Below, in pieces: positions 7,995 to 14,781 of a DNA stretch of 42,048 nt. Numbering within the stretch: position 1 is the stretch's first letter; each line of letters begins with the position of its first letter. The DNA lies in contig UQMM01000021.1 of assembly GCA_900542165.1 (NCBI GenBank), positions 1 through 42,048 of the forward strand. Direction: 5' to 3'. A program made the translations under genes and the position numbers. This DNA is from an uncultured Collinsella sp. Lineage in GTDB: Bacteria; Actinomycetota; Coriobacteriia; Coriobacteriales; Coriobacteriaceae. Below the pieces are notes generated by a model. That model was not told where the DNA came from and did not search any database. It was given only the letters and a program-made list of their open reading frames with translations.

Positions 7995-8720
7995 ATGGAG
8001 TACATGCAGGTCAACCGCGCCAACGGTCGCGCCGCCAACGAGTTGCGCCCCGTTAAGCTCACCCGTGGCGTCATGAAGCACGCTCACGGCTCGTGTCTGG
8101 CCGAGTTCGGTGACACGCGCGTGCTGTGCGCCGCCACTATCGAGGAGGGCGTGCCGGGCTGGCGAAAGGGAGCTAAGGCCGGCTGGGTGACCGCGGAATA
8201 CGCCATGCTGCCGGCGTCGACCGGCAAGCGCTGCAAGCGCGAGCACGCCAACCGCAAGGGCCGCTCCATGGAGATCGAGCGCCTCATTGGCCGCAGCCTG
8301 CGTACCGTCGTCAACATGAAGGCGCTCGGCGAGTACACCGTCACCGTCGACTGCGATGTGATTCAGGCCGATGGCGGCACGCGTACAGCGAGCATCACCG
8401 GTGCCTGGGTGGCGCTGCACGACGCCCTCGCCATGTGGGTCGAGGCGGGCAAGATCGAGCGCATCCCGCTTATCGGCCAGGTGGCTGCCATCTCCATGGG
8501 CGTTGTCGACGGCAACACTCTGCTCGACTTGGATTATTCCGAGGACAGCCATGCCGAGGTCGACATGAACCTCGTCGCCACCGACACTGGTGAGATGATC
8601 GAGCTCCAGGGCACTGGCGAGCAGGCGCCCTTCGACCGCAAACGCCTCAACGCCCTGCTCGACCTGGGCGACAAGGGTATCGCCGAGCTCATCGAGCTCC
8701 AGCGCCAAGCCCTCGCCTAA
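7995..8720 (+). CDS. rph: Ribonuclease PH
   Basis: A 241-residue phosphorolytic 3'-5' exoribonuclease that trims tRNA precursors. Family signatures are visible: the N-terminal RANGRAANELRPV segment, AEFGDTRVLCAATI, the basic EYAMLPASTGKR loop, IERLIGRSLRTVV, and TVDCDVIQADGGTRTASITGA towards the phosphate-binding site. A GAAAGGA element precedes the ATG at 7995; a second in-frame ATG nine bases later is possible. It is co-directional with murI and rdgB. The rph-rdgB pairing is common in Gram-positive genomes, though here a palindrome (8721-8757) separates them. Confidence 0.95.
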   Translation: MEYMQVNRANGRAANELRPVKLTRGVMKHAHGSCLAEFGDTRVLCAATIEEGVPGWRKGAKAGWVTAEYAMLPASTGKRCKREHANRKGRSMEIERLIGRSLRTVVNMKALGEYTVTVDCDVIQADGGTRTASITGAWVALHDALAMWVEAGKIERIPLIGQVAAISMGVVDGNTLLDLDYSEDSHAEVDMNLVATDTGEMIELQGTGEQAPFDRKRLNALLDLGDKGIAELIELQRQALA

Positions 8721-8757
8721 CCTACCAAAAAGGGACAGGTTTATTTTGGTAGGTTTT
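8721..8757 (+). terminator. REP-like terminator hairpin
   Basis: CCTACCAAAA (8721-8730) pairs perfectly with TTTTGGTAGG (8744-8753), followed by TTTT. The loop (AGGGACAGGTTTA) carries a GGGACAGG core that recurs in other hairpins of this window (14598-14647, 16353-16383). It begins directly after the rph stop and can terminate rph while belonging to a repeat family. Confidence 0.7.
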
Positions 8758-8865
8758 ATCTGGGAAAACGTCGAAGTATAAGACTGCCGTTGATTGAGAG
8801 GGGAGAGAGGCCGAGGTCCTCGTCGTCCTCAACACGGCATTGCTATAGAGACAAGGAGGCCAGCT

Positions 8866-9507
8866 ATGGCACTTGAGAAGATTGACATCGACACCCTCGA
8901 CCCGGCGGCGACCATCGTCGTGGCAACCGGCAACGCCCATAAGCTCACCGAGATCGAGGTCATTTTGGGCAAGGTCATGCCCGAGGTACGCTTTGTGGCG
9001 CTCGGTCAGCTGGGCGATTTTGAGGACCCCGAGGAAAACGGCACGACGTTTTTGGAGAACGCCATCATCAAGGCGCAGGCTGCGGTCGAGGAGACGGGGC
9101 TCATGGCCATTGCCGACGATTCGGGCTTGGTCGTTGATGCCCTGGACGGCGAGCCGGGCGTGTATAGCGCGCGCTATGCGGGCGTGCATGGCGACGATGC
9201 CGCCAACAACGCCAAGCTGCTCGTTAACCTGGAAGGCGTGGCCGACGAGGATCGCACCGCGCGCTTTATGAGCGTCGTTGCACTCATCGACACGGACGGT
9301 TTGGTCACCTATGGTGAGGGCGCCTGCGAGGGCACTATCGCACACGAGGGGCGCGGCGATCACGGCTTTGGCTATGACCCGCTGTTCCTGCCGGTCGACA
9401 CGCCGGGCAAGACCATGGCCGAGCTGACGGCGGACGAGAAGAACGCCATCAGCCATCGATTCCATGCGCTCGAGCACCTATCCGCCAAACTGACGGGCGA
9501 GGAGTAG
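8866..9507 (+). CDS. rdgB: XTP/dITP pyrophosphatase (RdgB/HAM1)
   Basis: A 213-residue HAM1-family enzyme that hydrolyses non-canonical purine triphosphates (XTP, dITP, ITP) to monophosphates, keeping them out of nucleic acids. The substrate-binding signature ATGNAHKLTEIEVILG lies near the N-terminus, NGTTFLENAIIKA follows, the catalytic IADDSGLVVDAL lies at about 83-95, GVYSARYAG after it, and the C-terminal GFGYDPLF and SHRFHAL motifs close the fold. The start at 8866 is chosen for its AAGGAGG ribosome site (8853-8859); an in-frame ATG 72 bp upstream would add non-conserved residues. dtd begins 3 nt after its stop, so the two are translationally linked. Confidence 0.94.
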   Translation: MALEKIDIDTLDPAATIVVATGNAHKLTEIEVILGKVMPEVRFVALGQLGDFEDPEENGTTFLENAIIKAQAAVEETGLMAIADDSGLVVDALDGEPGVYSARYAGVHGDDAANNAKLLVNLEGVADEDRTARFMSVVALIDTDGLVTYGEGACEGTIAHEGRGDHGFGYDPLFLPVDTPGKTMAELTADEKNAISHRFHALEHLSAKLTGEE

Positions 9508-9510
9508 GCC

Positions 9511-9957
9511 GTGCGCGCGGTGGTGCAGCGCGTGCTCAACGCCGGCGTGACGGTCGACGGCGAGTGCGTGGGTCGCATTGGACGCGGCTACCTGGTGCTG
9601 CTGGGTGTGGGCCATGGCGATACGCGTGCCGAGGCCGACAAGCTGTGGGGCAAGCTCCGCGGGCTGCGTATCAACGAGGATGAGAACGGCAAGACCAACC
9701 TGGCACTTGCCGATGTCGACGGCGAGGTACTCGTGGTGTCGCAGTTCACGCTGTTTGCCGACTGCCGCCACGGCCGCCGTCCGTCGTTTACGGATGCCGG
9801 CGCCCCCGATGTCGCCAACGAGCTCTACGAGTACTTCTTGACGCTTGTGCGCGAGGACGTTGAGCATGTGGCGCACGGTATCTTTGGCGCCGACATGAAG
9901 GTCGACCTGGTCAACGACGGCCCATTCACCATCGTCTTGGACACCGATAGTCTGTAA
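9511..9957 (+). CDS. dtd: D-aminoacyl-tRNA deacylase
   Basis: A 148-residue DTD that hydrolyses D-amino acids (and glycine mischarged on tRNA-Ala) from tRNA. It starts with GTG at 9511, giving MRAVVQRV, the family N-terminus. The two catalytic motifs are present: SQFTL (77-81) and NDGPFT (135-140), the latter with the Gly-Pro dipeptide that rejects L-aminoacyl substrates; the usual Val-Thr ending is Phe-Thr here. The ribosome site GAGGAG lies in the last codons of rdgB, so expression depends on the upstream gene. Length is standard. Confidence 0.95.
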   Translation: MRAVVQRVLNAGVTVDGECVGRIGRGYLVLLGVGHGDTRAEADKLWGKLRGLRINEDENGKTNLALADVDGEVLVVSQFTLFADCRHGRRPSFTDAGAPDVANELYEYFLTLVREDVEHVAHGIFGADMKVDLVNDGPFTIVLDTDSL

Positions 9958-9988
9958 GTAATCAATTTGGGACCGGGTTTTTAGCTAC

Positions 9989-10018
9989 TTGCGTATGGCC
10001 ACAACAGGGTGCTATAGT
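9989..10018 (+). promoter_or_regulatory. Possible promoter for veg-ispE
   Basis: TATAGT (10013-10018) with TTGCGT (9989-9994) 18 bp upstream. The -10 is good and the -35 weak. It lies in the gap between dtd and veg, where a new transcription unit is plausible. Confidence 0.4.
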
Positions 10019-10038
10019 ATTAGAGTTTTGTCTATCTT

Positions 10039-10058
10039 AGGGGTATTATCCCCTTTTT
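10039..10058 (+). terminator. Small hairpin with T-run in veg leader
   Basis: AGGGG (10039-10043) pairs with CCCCT (10050-10054), followed by four more T residues. It lies about 20 nt beyond the possible -10 and before the veg ribosome site, so it could attenuate veg or end readthrough from dtd. The short stem makes this a weak call. Confidence 0.4.
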
Positions 10059-10085
10059 GAATTGCACCTTCTGGAGGCCCTGTTC

Positions 10086-10382
10086 ATGGAAGAGATGGAA
10101 GTCAATCACGTCGACGACATCCACGAGAAGCTGACCGATATGGTGGGCGATCGCGTCAAGGTTAAGGCCAACATGGGCCGTACCCGCGTCGTCGAGCGCA
10201 TGGGCACCATCAAGAGCGTCCACCCGGCCGTCTTCATTGTCGAGGTCGACGAGCGTCGCGGCCGCAAGTCGCGTCAGTCCTACCAGTATATCGATGTGCT
10301 CACCGGTCAGGTCGAGCTGTTCGACCCCGAGAGCGGCGAGCACATCTTTACCCCGCTCGGCAATCAGCTCGAGGAGCATTAA
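10086..10382 (+). CDS. veg: Veg family protein
   Basis: A 98-residue Veg protein (formerly DUF1021). The family signature is clear: VGDRVKVKANMGRTRVVERMGTI as a strand-rich core, then HPAVFIVEVDE and SYQYIDVLTGQVEL. In Bacillus subtilis Veg influences biofilm matrix gene expression; its biochemical role is unresolved. The ATG at 10086 is chosen for its GGAGG ribosome site at 10073-10077; an upstream in-frame TTG would add eight unsupported residues. ispE starts two bases after the stop. veg next to ispE is a conserved Gram-positive arrangement and supports both calls. Confidence 0.88.
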   Translation: MEEMEVNHVDDIHEKLTDMVGDRVKVKANMGRTRVVERMGTIKSVHPAVFIVEVDERRGRKSRQSYQYIDVLTGQVELFDPESGEHIFTPLGNQLEEH

Positions 10383-10384
10383 CG

Positions 10385-11281
10385 GTGACCGATCGGTCCC
10401 TGACTCTTTCCGCGCCGGCAAAGATTAACCTCTACCTGGGGGTTCATACCGAGCGCGATGACCGCGGCTACCACAGGGTCGATTCCCTGATGGCGGCCGT
10501 CGGTCTTTCCGATACCGTGACGGTCACGCCGTCGCAGGCGCTGACCGTCCAGACGGTTCCAGCATCAGATTTTCCCATGCAAAAGAATACGGCGTATCGG
10601 GCTGCGGTTGCTATGGCCGAGCATTATGGTCGCGAGGCAAACATCTGCGTGACGATTGAGAAGCGCATTCCATTGTGCGCCGGCTTGGGCGGCCCCTCGA
10701 CGGATGCGGCCGCGGTCATTGTCGCCTTGGCAGAGCTCTGGGGCATTGATCGCACCGACCCGGCGCTCGACGACATTGCGCGGGGCATTGGTGCTGACGT
10801 CCCGTTCTTTTTGCACGCGAGTCCTGCGTTCTACGTAGGCGGGGGAGACGTGCTGGCAACTGAGTACCCCGCGCTGCCCGCGACGCCCGTCGTGCTGGTC
10901 AAGCCGCGCGAGGCAAGCGTTTCGACAATTGAAGCCTATCGACGTTTTGACGAGGCCCCGGTGCCTGCGGACGAGCCCGGCGCGATAGCTTCTGCCTTGC
11001 GTGCTGGTGATGCTGAGACGGCATATGCGCTCATCCATAACAACCTTGGTGTCATTTCCGCACAGATGGAGTCGCAGATTCAAACGGTCCTCGACTGGCT
11101 GCGTAAACAGGACGGAACCGTTGCTGTAGATGTGTGCGGATCGGGTGCCTGCTCGTTTGCCATTTGCGACACCGCTGCCACGGCCGAAAGGCTTGCCGAT
11201 GCTGCCCAGCAAAATGGCTGGTGGGCCTGCGCGACTGAGCTTATTCCCAACACGGTTCAAATCGACGCGCCAAAGAAATAA
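10385..11281 (+). CDS. ispE: 4-diphosphocytidyl-2-C-methyl-D-erythritol kinase
   Basis: A 298-residue GHMP-family kinase that phosphorylates CDP-methylerythritol, the fourth step of the MEP isoprenoid pathway. It begins with GTG at 10385 and shows SAPAKINLYLGV at the N-terminus, followed by GYHRVDSLMAA, the ATP-binding loop IPLCAGLGGPSTDAAAVI and the C-terminal VCGSGACSFAI motif. The ATP loop reads GLGGPSTDAA rather than the more usual GLGGGSSDAA. The ribosome site lies within the last codons of veg, implying coupled translation. ispD and ispF, which act directly before and after it, are also in this window at 31-32 kb. Confidence 0.93.
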   Translation: MTDRSLTLSAPAKINLYLGVHTERDDRGYHRVDSLMAAVGLSDTVTVTPSQALTVQTVPASDFPMQKNTAYRAAVAMAEHYGREANICVTIEKRIPLCAGLGGPSTDAAAVIVALAELWGIDRTDPALDDIARGIGADVPFFLHASPAFYVGGGDVLATEYPALPATPVVLVKPREASVSTIEAYRRFDEAPVPADEPGAIASALRAGDAETAYALIHNNLGVISAQMESQIQTVLDWLRKQDGTVAVDVCGSGACSFAICDTAATAERLADAAQQNGWWACATELIPNTVQIDAPKK

Positions 11282-11316
11282 AAATTTCTCTAGCACACGA
11301 CGAAAATCTTTGTTAC

Positions 11317-11322
11317 TATAGT
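11317..11322 (+). promoter_or_regulatory. -10 box for tRNA-Pro
   Basis: TATAGT lies 8 nt before the tRNA-Pro 5' end, preceded by AT-rich DNA. No clear -35 match. Confidence 0.45.
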
Positions 11323-11330
11323 CGAGCTAA

Positions 11331-11407
11331 CGGGTTGTGGCTCAGTTTGGTAGAGCACTGCGTTCGGGACGCAGGGGTCGCTGGTTCAAATCCAGTCAAC
11401 CCGACCA
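11331..11407 (+). tRNA. tRNA-Pro (anticodon CGG)
   Basis: A full 77-nt cloverleaf. Acceptor CGGGTTG pairs with CAACCCG, the anticodon arm is CTGCG-TTCGGGA-CGCAG (anticodon CGG), the T-arm is GCTGG-TTCAAAT-CCAGT, then discriminator A and encoded CCA. Confidence 0.96.
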
Positions 11408-11417
11408 GAGCATGAGG

Positions 11418-11446
11418 AGGGACCGCTTCTTGCGGTCCCTTTTTTT
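11418..11446 (+). terminator. Intrinsic terminator of tRNA-Pro
   Basis: AGGGACCGC (11418-11426) pairs perfectly with GCGGTCCCT (11432-11440), followed by a run of seven T. Strong rho-independent terminator 10 nt after the tRNA. Confidence 0.92.
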
Positions 11447-11454
11447 AGCTAGTG

Positions 11455-11483
11455 TTGTGATACCGCGATACCCGCGGTATACT
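11455..11483 (+). promoter_or_regulatory. tatA promoter with embedded palindrome
   Basis: TTGTGA (11455-11460) and TATACT (11478-11483) are spaced 17 bp, a good housekeeping-type promoter. A perfect inverted repeat, ATACCGCG (11460-11467) and CGCGGTAT (11473-11480) with a 5-nt spacer, fills exactly the spacer between the two boxes and overlaps the -10. This is the geometry of a repressor operator. The regulator is unknown. Confidence 0.6.
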
Positions 11484-11519
11484 CATTCGAGCTTGTCTCG
11501 CTGTATTGTGGAGGTCTAC

Positions 11520-11795
11520 ATGTTTGGACTGAGGGCTCCTGAGCTCATCATTATTCTCGTCGTTGTCCTGATTATCTTCGGGCCCAAGAACCTGCCGAAG
11601 CTCGGCAAGTCCCTCGGCTCTACCGTCAAGAATATCCGCGAGGGTATGGAGGGCGACGATAAGGCCGAGACCAAGCAGGCCGAGGAGGTCGTGGTCGAGC
11701 AGTCCGAGGAGGACAAGGAGATCGCTGAGCTCGAGGCCAAGCTCGCTGCTGCCAAGAAGAAGCAGGCAGAGGACAGCGACGCGGACGCAGAGTAG
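11520..11795 (+). CDS. tatA: Sec-independent translocase TatA/E
   Basis: A 91-residue TatA-type subunit of the twin-arginine translocase. One N-terminal membrane helix (about 6-22, PELIIILVVVLIIFGPK) is followed by the conserved FGPKNLPKLGKSLG hinge and amphipathic helix (21-40), then a long acidic/basic tail predicted to be helical (residues 45-91). The ATG at 11520 has a GGAGG site 5 nt upstream. It stands alone between tRNA-Pro and greA; no tatB or tatC is in the window, as is common for scattered tat genes in Gram-positives. TatB has a similar shape, but the short length and FGPK hinge favour TatA. Confidence 0.88.
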   Translation: MFGLRAPELIIILVVVLIIFGPKNLPKLGKSLGSTVKNIREGMEGDDKAETKQAEEVVVEQSEEDKEIAELEAKLAAAKKKQAEDSDADAE

Positions 11796-11820
11796 TCCCA
11801 TCCCTTTGGGGTGAGCACCT

Positions 11821-11853
11821 GACCGGCTTGCCCGCAGGCTAGCCGGTCTTTTT
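11821..11853 (+). terminator. Intrinsic terminator of tatA
   Basis: GACCGGCT (11821-11828) pairs with AGCCGGTC (11841-11848), then five T residues. It lies 26 nt after the tatA stop. Confidence 0.85.
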
Positions 11854-11901
11854 CGTTTTGTTGACAGTTGATTGTTTGATCAGAGTTGGGGAGATATCCG
11901 T

Positions 11902-12372
11902 ATGGACGCAAGCCAGATCGTACTGACCGCTGAGGGCCGCCAGAAGCTCGTCGAGGAGCTCGCTTGGCGTGAGGGCGATTACGCCAAGGAGATCGTCGAG
12001 GACATCAAGGAAGCCCGCGCGTTCGGCGACCTTTCGGAGAACTCCGAGTACGACGCCGCTAAGGACAAGCAGGCCCAGAACGCCGCTCGTATTGCCGAGA
12101 TCCAGGCCATCCTCGCCAACGCTCAGGTTGCTGCCACCACGGGCGACCTGACCGTCTCCATCGGTTCCACCGTTTCGCTGATTGATCCCAACGGCGAGGT
12201 CATGGAAGTCACGCTCGTCGGTACCACCGAGACCAACTCGCTCGAGCACAAGATCTCCAACGAGTCTCCGGTCGGTCACGCCATCATCGGTCACGGCGAG
12301 GGTGATTCCGTCGAGGTCGTTACGCCTTCCGGCAAGACTCGCGTCTACACCATCGCCAAGATCGCACGCTAG
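11902..12372 (+). CDS. greA: Transcription elongation factor GreA
   Basis: A 156-residue GreA that rescues backtracked RNA polymerase by stimulating transcript cleavage. The N-terminal coiled coil (about 5-75) contains the tip motif with acidic residues in FGDLSENSEYDAAKDKQ, the signature that reaches into the polymerase channel. The C-terminal FKBP-like domain includes IGSTVSLID, VGTTETN and SPVGHAIIGHGEGDSVEV. The start at 11902 follows a GGGGAG ribosome site; an upstream in-frame TTG is less likely. A TTGACA at 11861 may be part of its promoter, but no good -10 follows at normal spacing. lysS is next; this greA-lysS order is frequent in Gram-positives. Confidence 0.95.
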   Translation: MDASQIVLTAEGRQKLVEELAWREGDYAKEIVEDIKEARAFGDLSENSEYDAAKDKQAQNAARIAEIQAILANAQVAATTGDLTVSIGSTVSLIDPNGEVMEVTLVGTTETNSLEHKISNESPVGHAIIGHGEGDSVEVVTPSGKTRVYTIAKIAR

Positions 12373-12400
12373 ACCACGGTCCCGCGTAAAGGTATGTTTT

Positions 12401-12433
12401 CGCTCCCTGGGACCGAATCCTGGGGAGCGTTTT
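12401..12433 (+). terminator. Terminator between greA and lysS
   Basis: CGCTCCC (12401-12407) pairs with GGGAGCG (12423-12429), followed by TTTT. It lies 28 nt after greA and 18 nt before the lysS start, so it may end greA transcripts or attenuate lysS. Confidence 0.65.
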
Positions 12434-12451
12434 AGTTTGAGGAGCTAACTT

Positions 12452-14416
12452 ATGGCAGAGAACCAGAACGCCGCCGATCAGGCATCGACGCTCAACGACG
12501 AGCGCGCCACCCGCCTGGCCAAGCGCGCCGCCCTGTTCGAGGCGGGCCAGAACCCCTATCCCGAGCACTCTGAGCTTGAGGACTACGTCGCCGATATCGA
12601 GGCTAAGTACGCCGAGCTTGCCGATGGCGAGGACACCGAGGACGTCGTGAAGATCGCTGGCCGTGTGGTCGCCAAGCGCGGTCAGGGCAAGATCATGTTC
12701 ATCGTCGTGCGCGATGCGACTGCCGAGATTCAGCTGTTCTGCCGCATCAACGACATGGACGAGGCTGCCTGGAGTACGCTCAAGGCCCTCGACCTGGGCG
12801 ACATCCTGGGCGTGACCGGCGTGGTCGTGCGCACCCAGCGTGGCCAGCTTTCCGTTGCCCCTAAGAGCGCGACCCTGCTTGCCAAGGCCGTTCGTCCGCT
12901 GCCCGAGAAGTTCCACGGTCTTTCCGATAAGGAGACCCGCTATCGCCAGCGCTATGTCGACCTGATCGCCAACGACGACGTTCGCGAGACCTTCCGTAAG
13001 CGTTCGCAGATTCTCTCCACCTTCCGTCGCTTTATGGAGTCCGACGGCTACATGGAGGTCGAGACCCCCATCCTGCAGACCATCCAAGGCGGCGCTACTG
13101 CCAAGCCGTTCATTACCCACTTCAACGCGCTCGATCAGGAGTGCTACCTGCGTATTGCCACCGAGCTGCACCTCAAGCGCTGCATCGTCGGTGGTTTTGA
13201 GCGCGTGTTCGAGATCGGCCGCATCTTCCGTAACGAGGGCATGGACCTTACCCACAACCCCGAGTTCACCACGATGGAGGCCTACCGTGCCTTCTCCGAC
13301 CTCGAGGGCATGAAGGCACTCGCCCAAGGTGTCATCAAGGCTGCCAACAAGGCCATCGGCAACCCCGAGGTCATCGAGTACCAGGGCCAGACCATCGACC
13401 TTTCTGGTGAGTGGGCCAGCCGTCCCATGACCGACATCGTCTCCGACGTGCTCGGCAAGCAGGTCACCATCGACACGCCGGTCGAGGAGCTTGCTGCCGC
13501 CGCGCGCGAGAAGGGCCTGGAGATCAAGCCCGAGTGGACTGCTGGCAAGATCATCGCCGAGATTTACGATGAGCTGGGCGAGGACACCATCGTTAACCCG
13601 ACGTTCGTGTGCGATTACCCCATCGAGGTCAGCCCGCTCGCCAAGCGTTTTGAGGACGACCCGCGTTTGACCCACCGCTTTGAGCTGGTCATCGCCGGCC
13701 ACGAGTACGCCAACGCTTTCTCCGAGCTCAACGACCCGGTCGACCAGGCCGAGCGCTTTGCCGCCCAGATGGCCGAGAAGGCCGGCGGTGACGACGAGGC
13801 CATGGAGTACGACGAGGACTACGTGCGCGCCCTCGAGTACGGTATGCCTCCCGCGGGCGGCATTGGCATTGGTATCGACCGCGTGGTCATGCTGCTCACC
13901 AACCAGGCTTCTATCCGCGACGTGCTGCTGTTCCCGCACATGAAGCCCGAGAAGGGTTTCCAGTCCGGTGCCGCTGCCGCCAAGGCTGCCGAGGCCGGCA
14001 ACGCCGCGAGCCCGTTCGTTACGTCGCTTAAGCCCACGCTCGATTACTCCAAGATCGCCGTTGAGCCGCTGTTTGAGGAGTTCGTCGACTTTGATACCTT
14101 CTCCAAGAGCGACTTCCGCGCTGTGAAGGTCAAGGCATGCGAGGCCGTCAAGAAGTCCAAGAAGCTGCTGAACTTTACGCTCGACGACGGTACCGGTACC
14201 GACCGCACCATCCTCTCCGGTATTCACGCTTATTACGAGCCCGAGGACCTGGTCGGCAAGACCTTGCTCGCCATTACCAACCTGCCTCCACGCAAGATGA
14301 TGGGTATTCCCAGCTGCGGCATGCTGATCAGCGCTGTCCACGAGGAGGAGGGCGAGGAGCGCCTCAACCTGATCCAGCTCGACGCCTCCATCCCTGCCGG
14401 CGCAAAGATGTACTAG
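12452..14416 (+). CDS. lysS: Lysyl-tRNA synthetase with fused tRNA-binding domain
   Basis: A 654-residue class II LysRS. The N-terminal OB-fold anticodon domain (about 60-170, VKIAGRVVAKRGQGKIMFIVV) and the class II core (about 180-510) are complete, with motif 2 around FEIGRIFRNEGMDLTHNPEF and motif 3 in GIGIDRVVMLLTNQASIRDV. Instead of ending near residue 500, it continues through an Ala-rich linker (about 515-540) into a 105-residue domain resembling the Trbp111/EMAP-II tRNA-binding fold normally found at the C-terminus of MetRS: FSKSDFRAVKVKACEAV, then FTLDDGTGTDRTILSGI, YYEPEDLVGKTLLAITNL and PRKMMGIPSCGMLISA. The fusion should raise tRNA affinity. The reading frame is continuous. A GAGGAG site precedes the ATG. 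Confidence 0.95.
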   Translation: MAENQNAADQASTLNDERATRLAKRAALFEAGQNPYPEHSELEDYVADIEAKYAELADGEDTEDVVKIAGRVVAKRGQGKIMFIVVRDATAEIQLFCRINDMDEAAWSTLKALDLGDILGVTGVVVRTQRGQLSVAPKSATLLAKAVRPLPEKFHGLSDKETRYRQRYVDLIANDDVRETFRKRSQILSTFRRFMESDGYMEVETPILQTIQGGATAKPFITHFNALDQECYLRIATELHLKRCIVGGFERVFEIGRIFRNEGMDLTHNPEFTTMEAYRAFSDLEGMKALAQGVIKAANKAIGNPEVIEYQGQTIDLSGEWASRPMTDIVSDVLGKQVTIDTPVEELAAAAREKGLEIKPEWTAGKIIAEIYDELGEDTIVNPTFVCDYPIEVSPLAKRFEDDPRLTHRFELVIAGHEYANAFSELNDPVDQAERFAAQMAEKAGGDDEAMEYDEDYVRALEYGMPPAGGIGIGIDRVVMLLTNQASIRDVLLFPHMKPEKGFQSGAAAAKAAEAGNAASPFVTSLKPTLDYSKIAVEPLFEEFVDFDTFSKSDFRAVKVKACEAVKKSKKLLNFTLDDGTGTDRTILSGIHAYYEPEDLVGKTLLAITNLPPRKMMGIPSCGMLISAVHEEEGEERLNLIQLDASIPAGAKMY

Positions 14417-14418
14417 GG

Positions 14419-14448
14419 GGTTACGCGGGTTTACCAACCCGCGTAACC
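14419..14448 (+). terminator. Long hairpin after lysS
   Basis: GGTTACGCGGGTT (14419-14431) pairs perfectly with AACCCGCGTAACC (14436-14448) around a 4-nt loop, starting 2 nt after the lysS stop. No U-run follows. It may act as an RNA end-protector or work with the next hairpin. Confidence 0.6.
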
Positions 14449-14490
14449 AGTTGACGCTGCGCGCCGCCCAGGGCGACAATTTGTCATTCA

Positions 14491-14531
14491 AAAGGCAAGG
14501 CATGACCAGAAGGTCTATGCCTTGCCTTTTT
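14491..14531 (+). terminator. Strong intrinsic terminator
   Basis: The 13-nt arm 14491-14503 pairs with 14517-14529, extended inwards by GACC/GGTC (14504-14507 with 14512-14515) with one bulged T, giving a 17-bp stem capped by an AGAA tetraloop and followed by a T-run. Probably the true end of the greA-lysS region. Confidence 0.8.
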
Positions 14532-14597
14532 CATGCCAACTTGTTCGCCCTGGACGTCGCTCGCTGTCCGTCCTCTATCTGCGGTGTTGCCCTGGTT

Positions 14598-14647
14598 GGC
14601 ACTTAGGGACGTTCCTTTTCTGCCGGCACTTGGGGACAGTCCTTGTC
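14598..14647 (+). repeat. REP-like tandem GGGAC repeat
   Basis: Two near-identical segments lie in tandem: one starting GGCACTTAGGGACGTTCCTT (14598-14617) and one starting GGCACTTGGGGACAGTCCTT (14625-14644). The GGGACAG core is shared with the loops of hairpins at 8721 and 16353. The surrounding 14532-14664 holds no gene. Confidence 0.5.
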
Positions 14648-14664
14648 AAGCTATTGGTGCAAGG

Positions 14665-14720
14665 GAGACGACTGCCCAACGGATATTGCGCACATGGCTC
14701 GCGTGACAGTCGTCTCTTTT
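14665..14720 (+). terminator. Hairpin with T-run upstream of thrE-like gene
   Basis: GAGACGACTG (14665-14674) pairs perfectly with CAGTCGTCTC (14707-14716), followed by TTTT (14717-14720). The 32-nt loop is long for a classical terminator. It ends 61 nt before the next gene, so an attenuator role is possible. Confidence 0.45.
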
Positions 14721-14781
14721 ATGTTTCCTTTAGCCGTTGCTGTCTAGGATGGGGGTTAGTCGGCAGGAAGGGAGCGTCTAT

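Noticed and set aside
11861..11866. TTGACA upstream of greA as a promoter
   Set aside because: Perfect -35 consensus but no acceptable -10 at 16-18 bp, so no promoter feature was listed.
12320..14503. A 727-codon open frame antisense to lysS
   Set aside because: It mirrors lysS codon by codon in GC-rich DNA, is low-complexity (Leu/Val/Gly/Asp-rich) and has no family motif. The sense gene is unambiguous.
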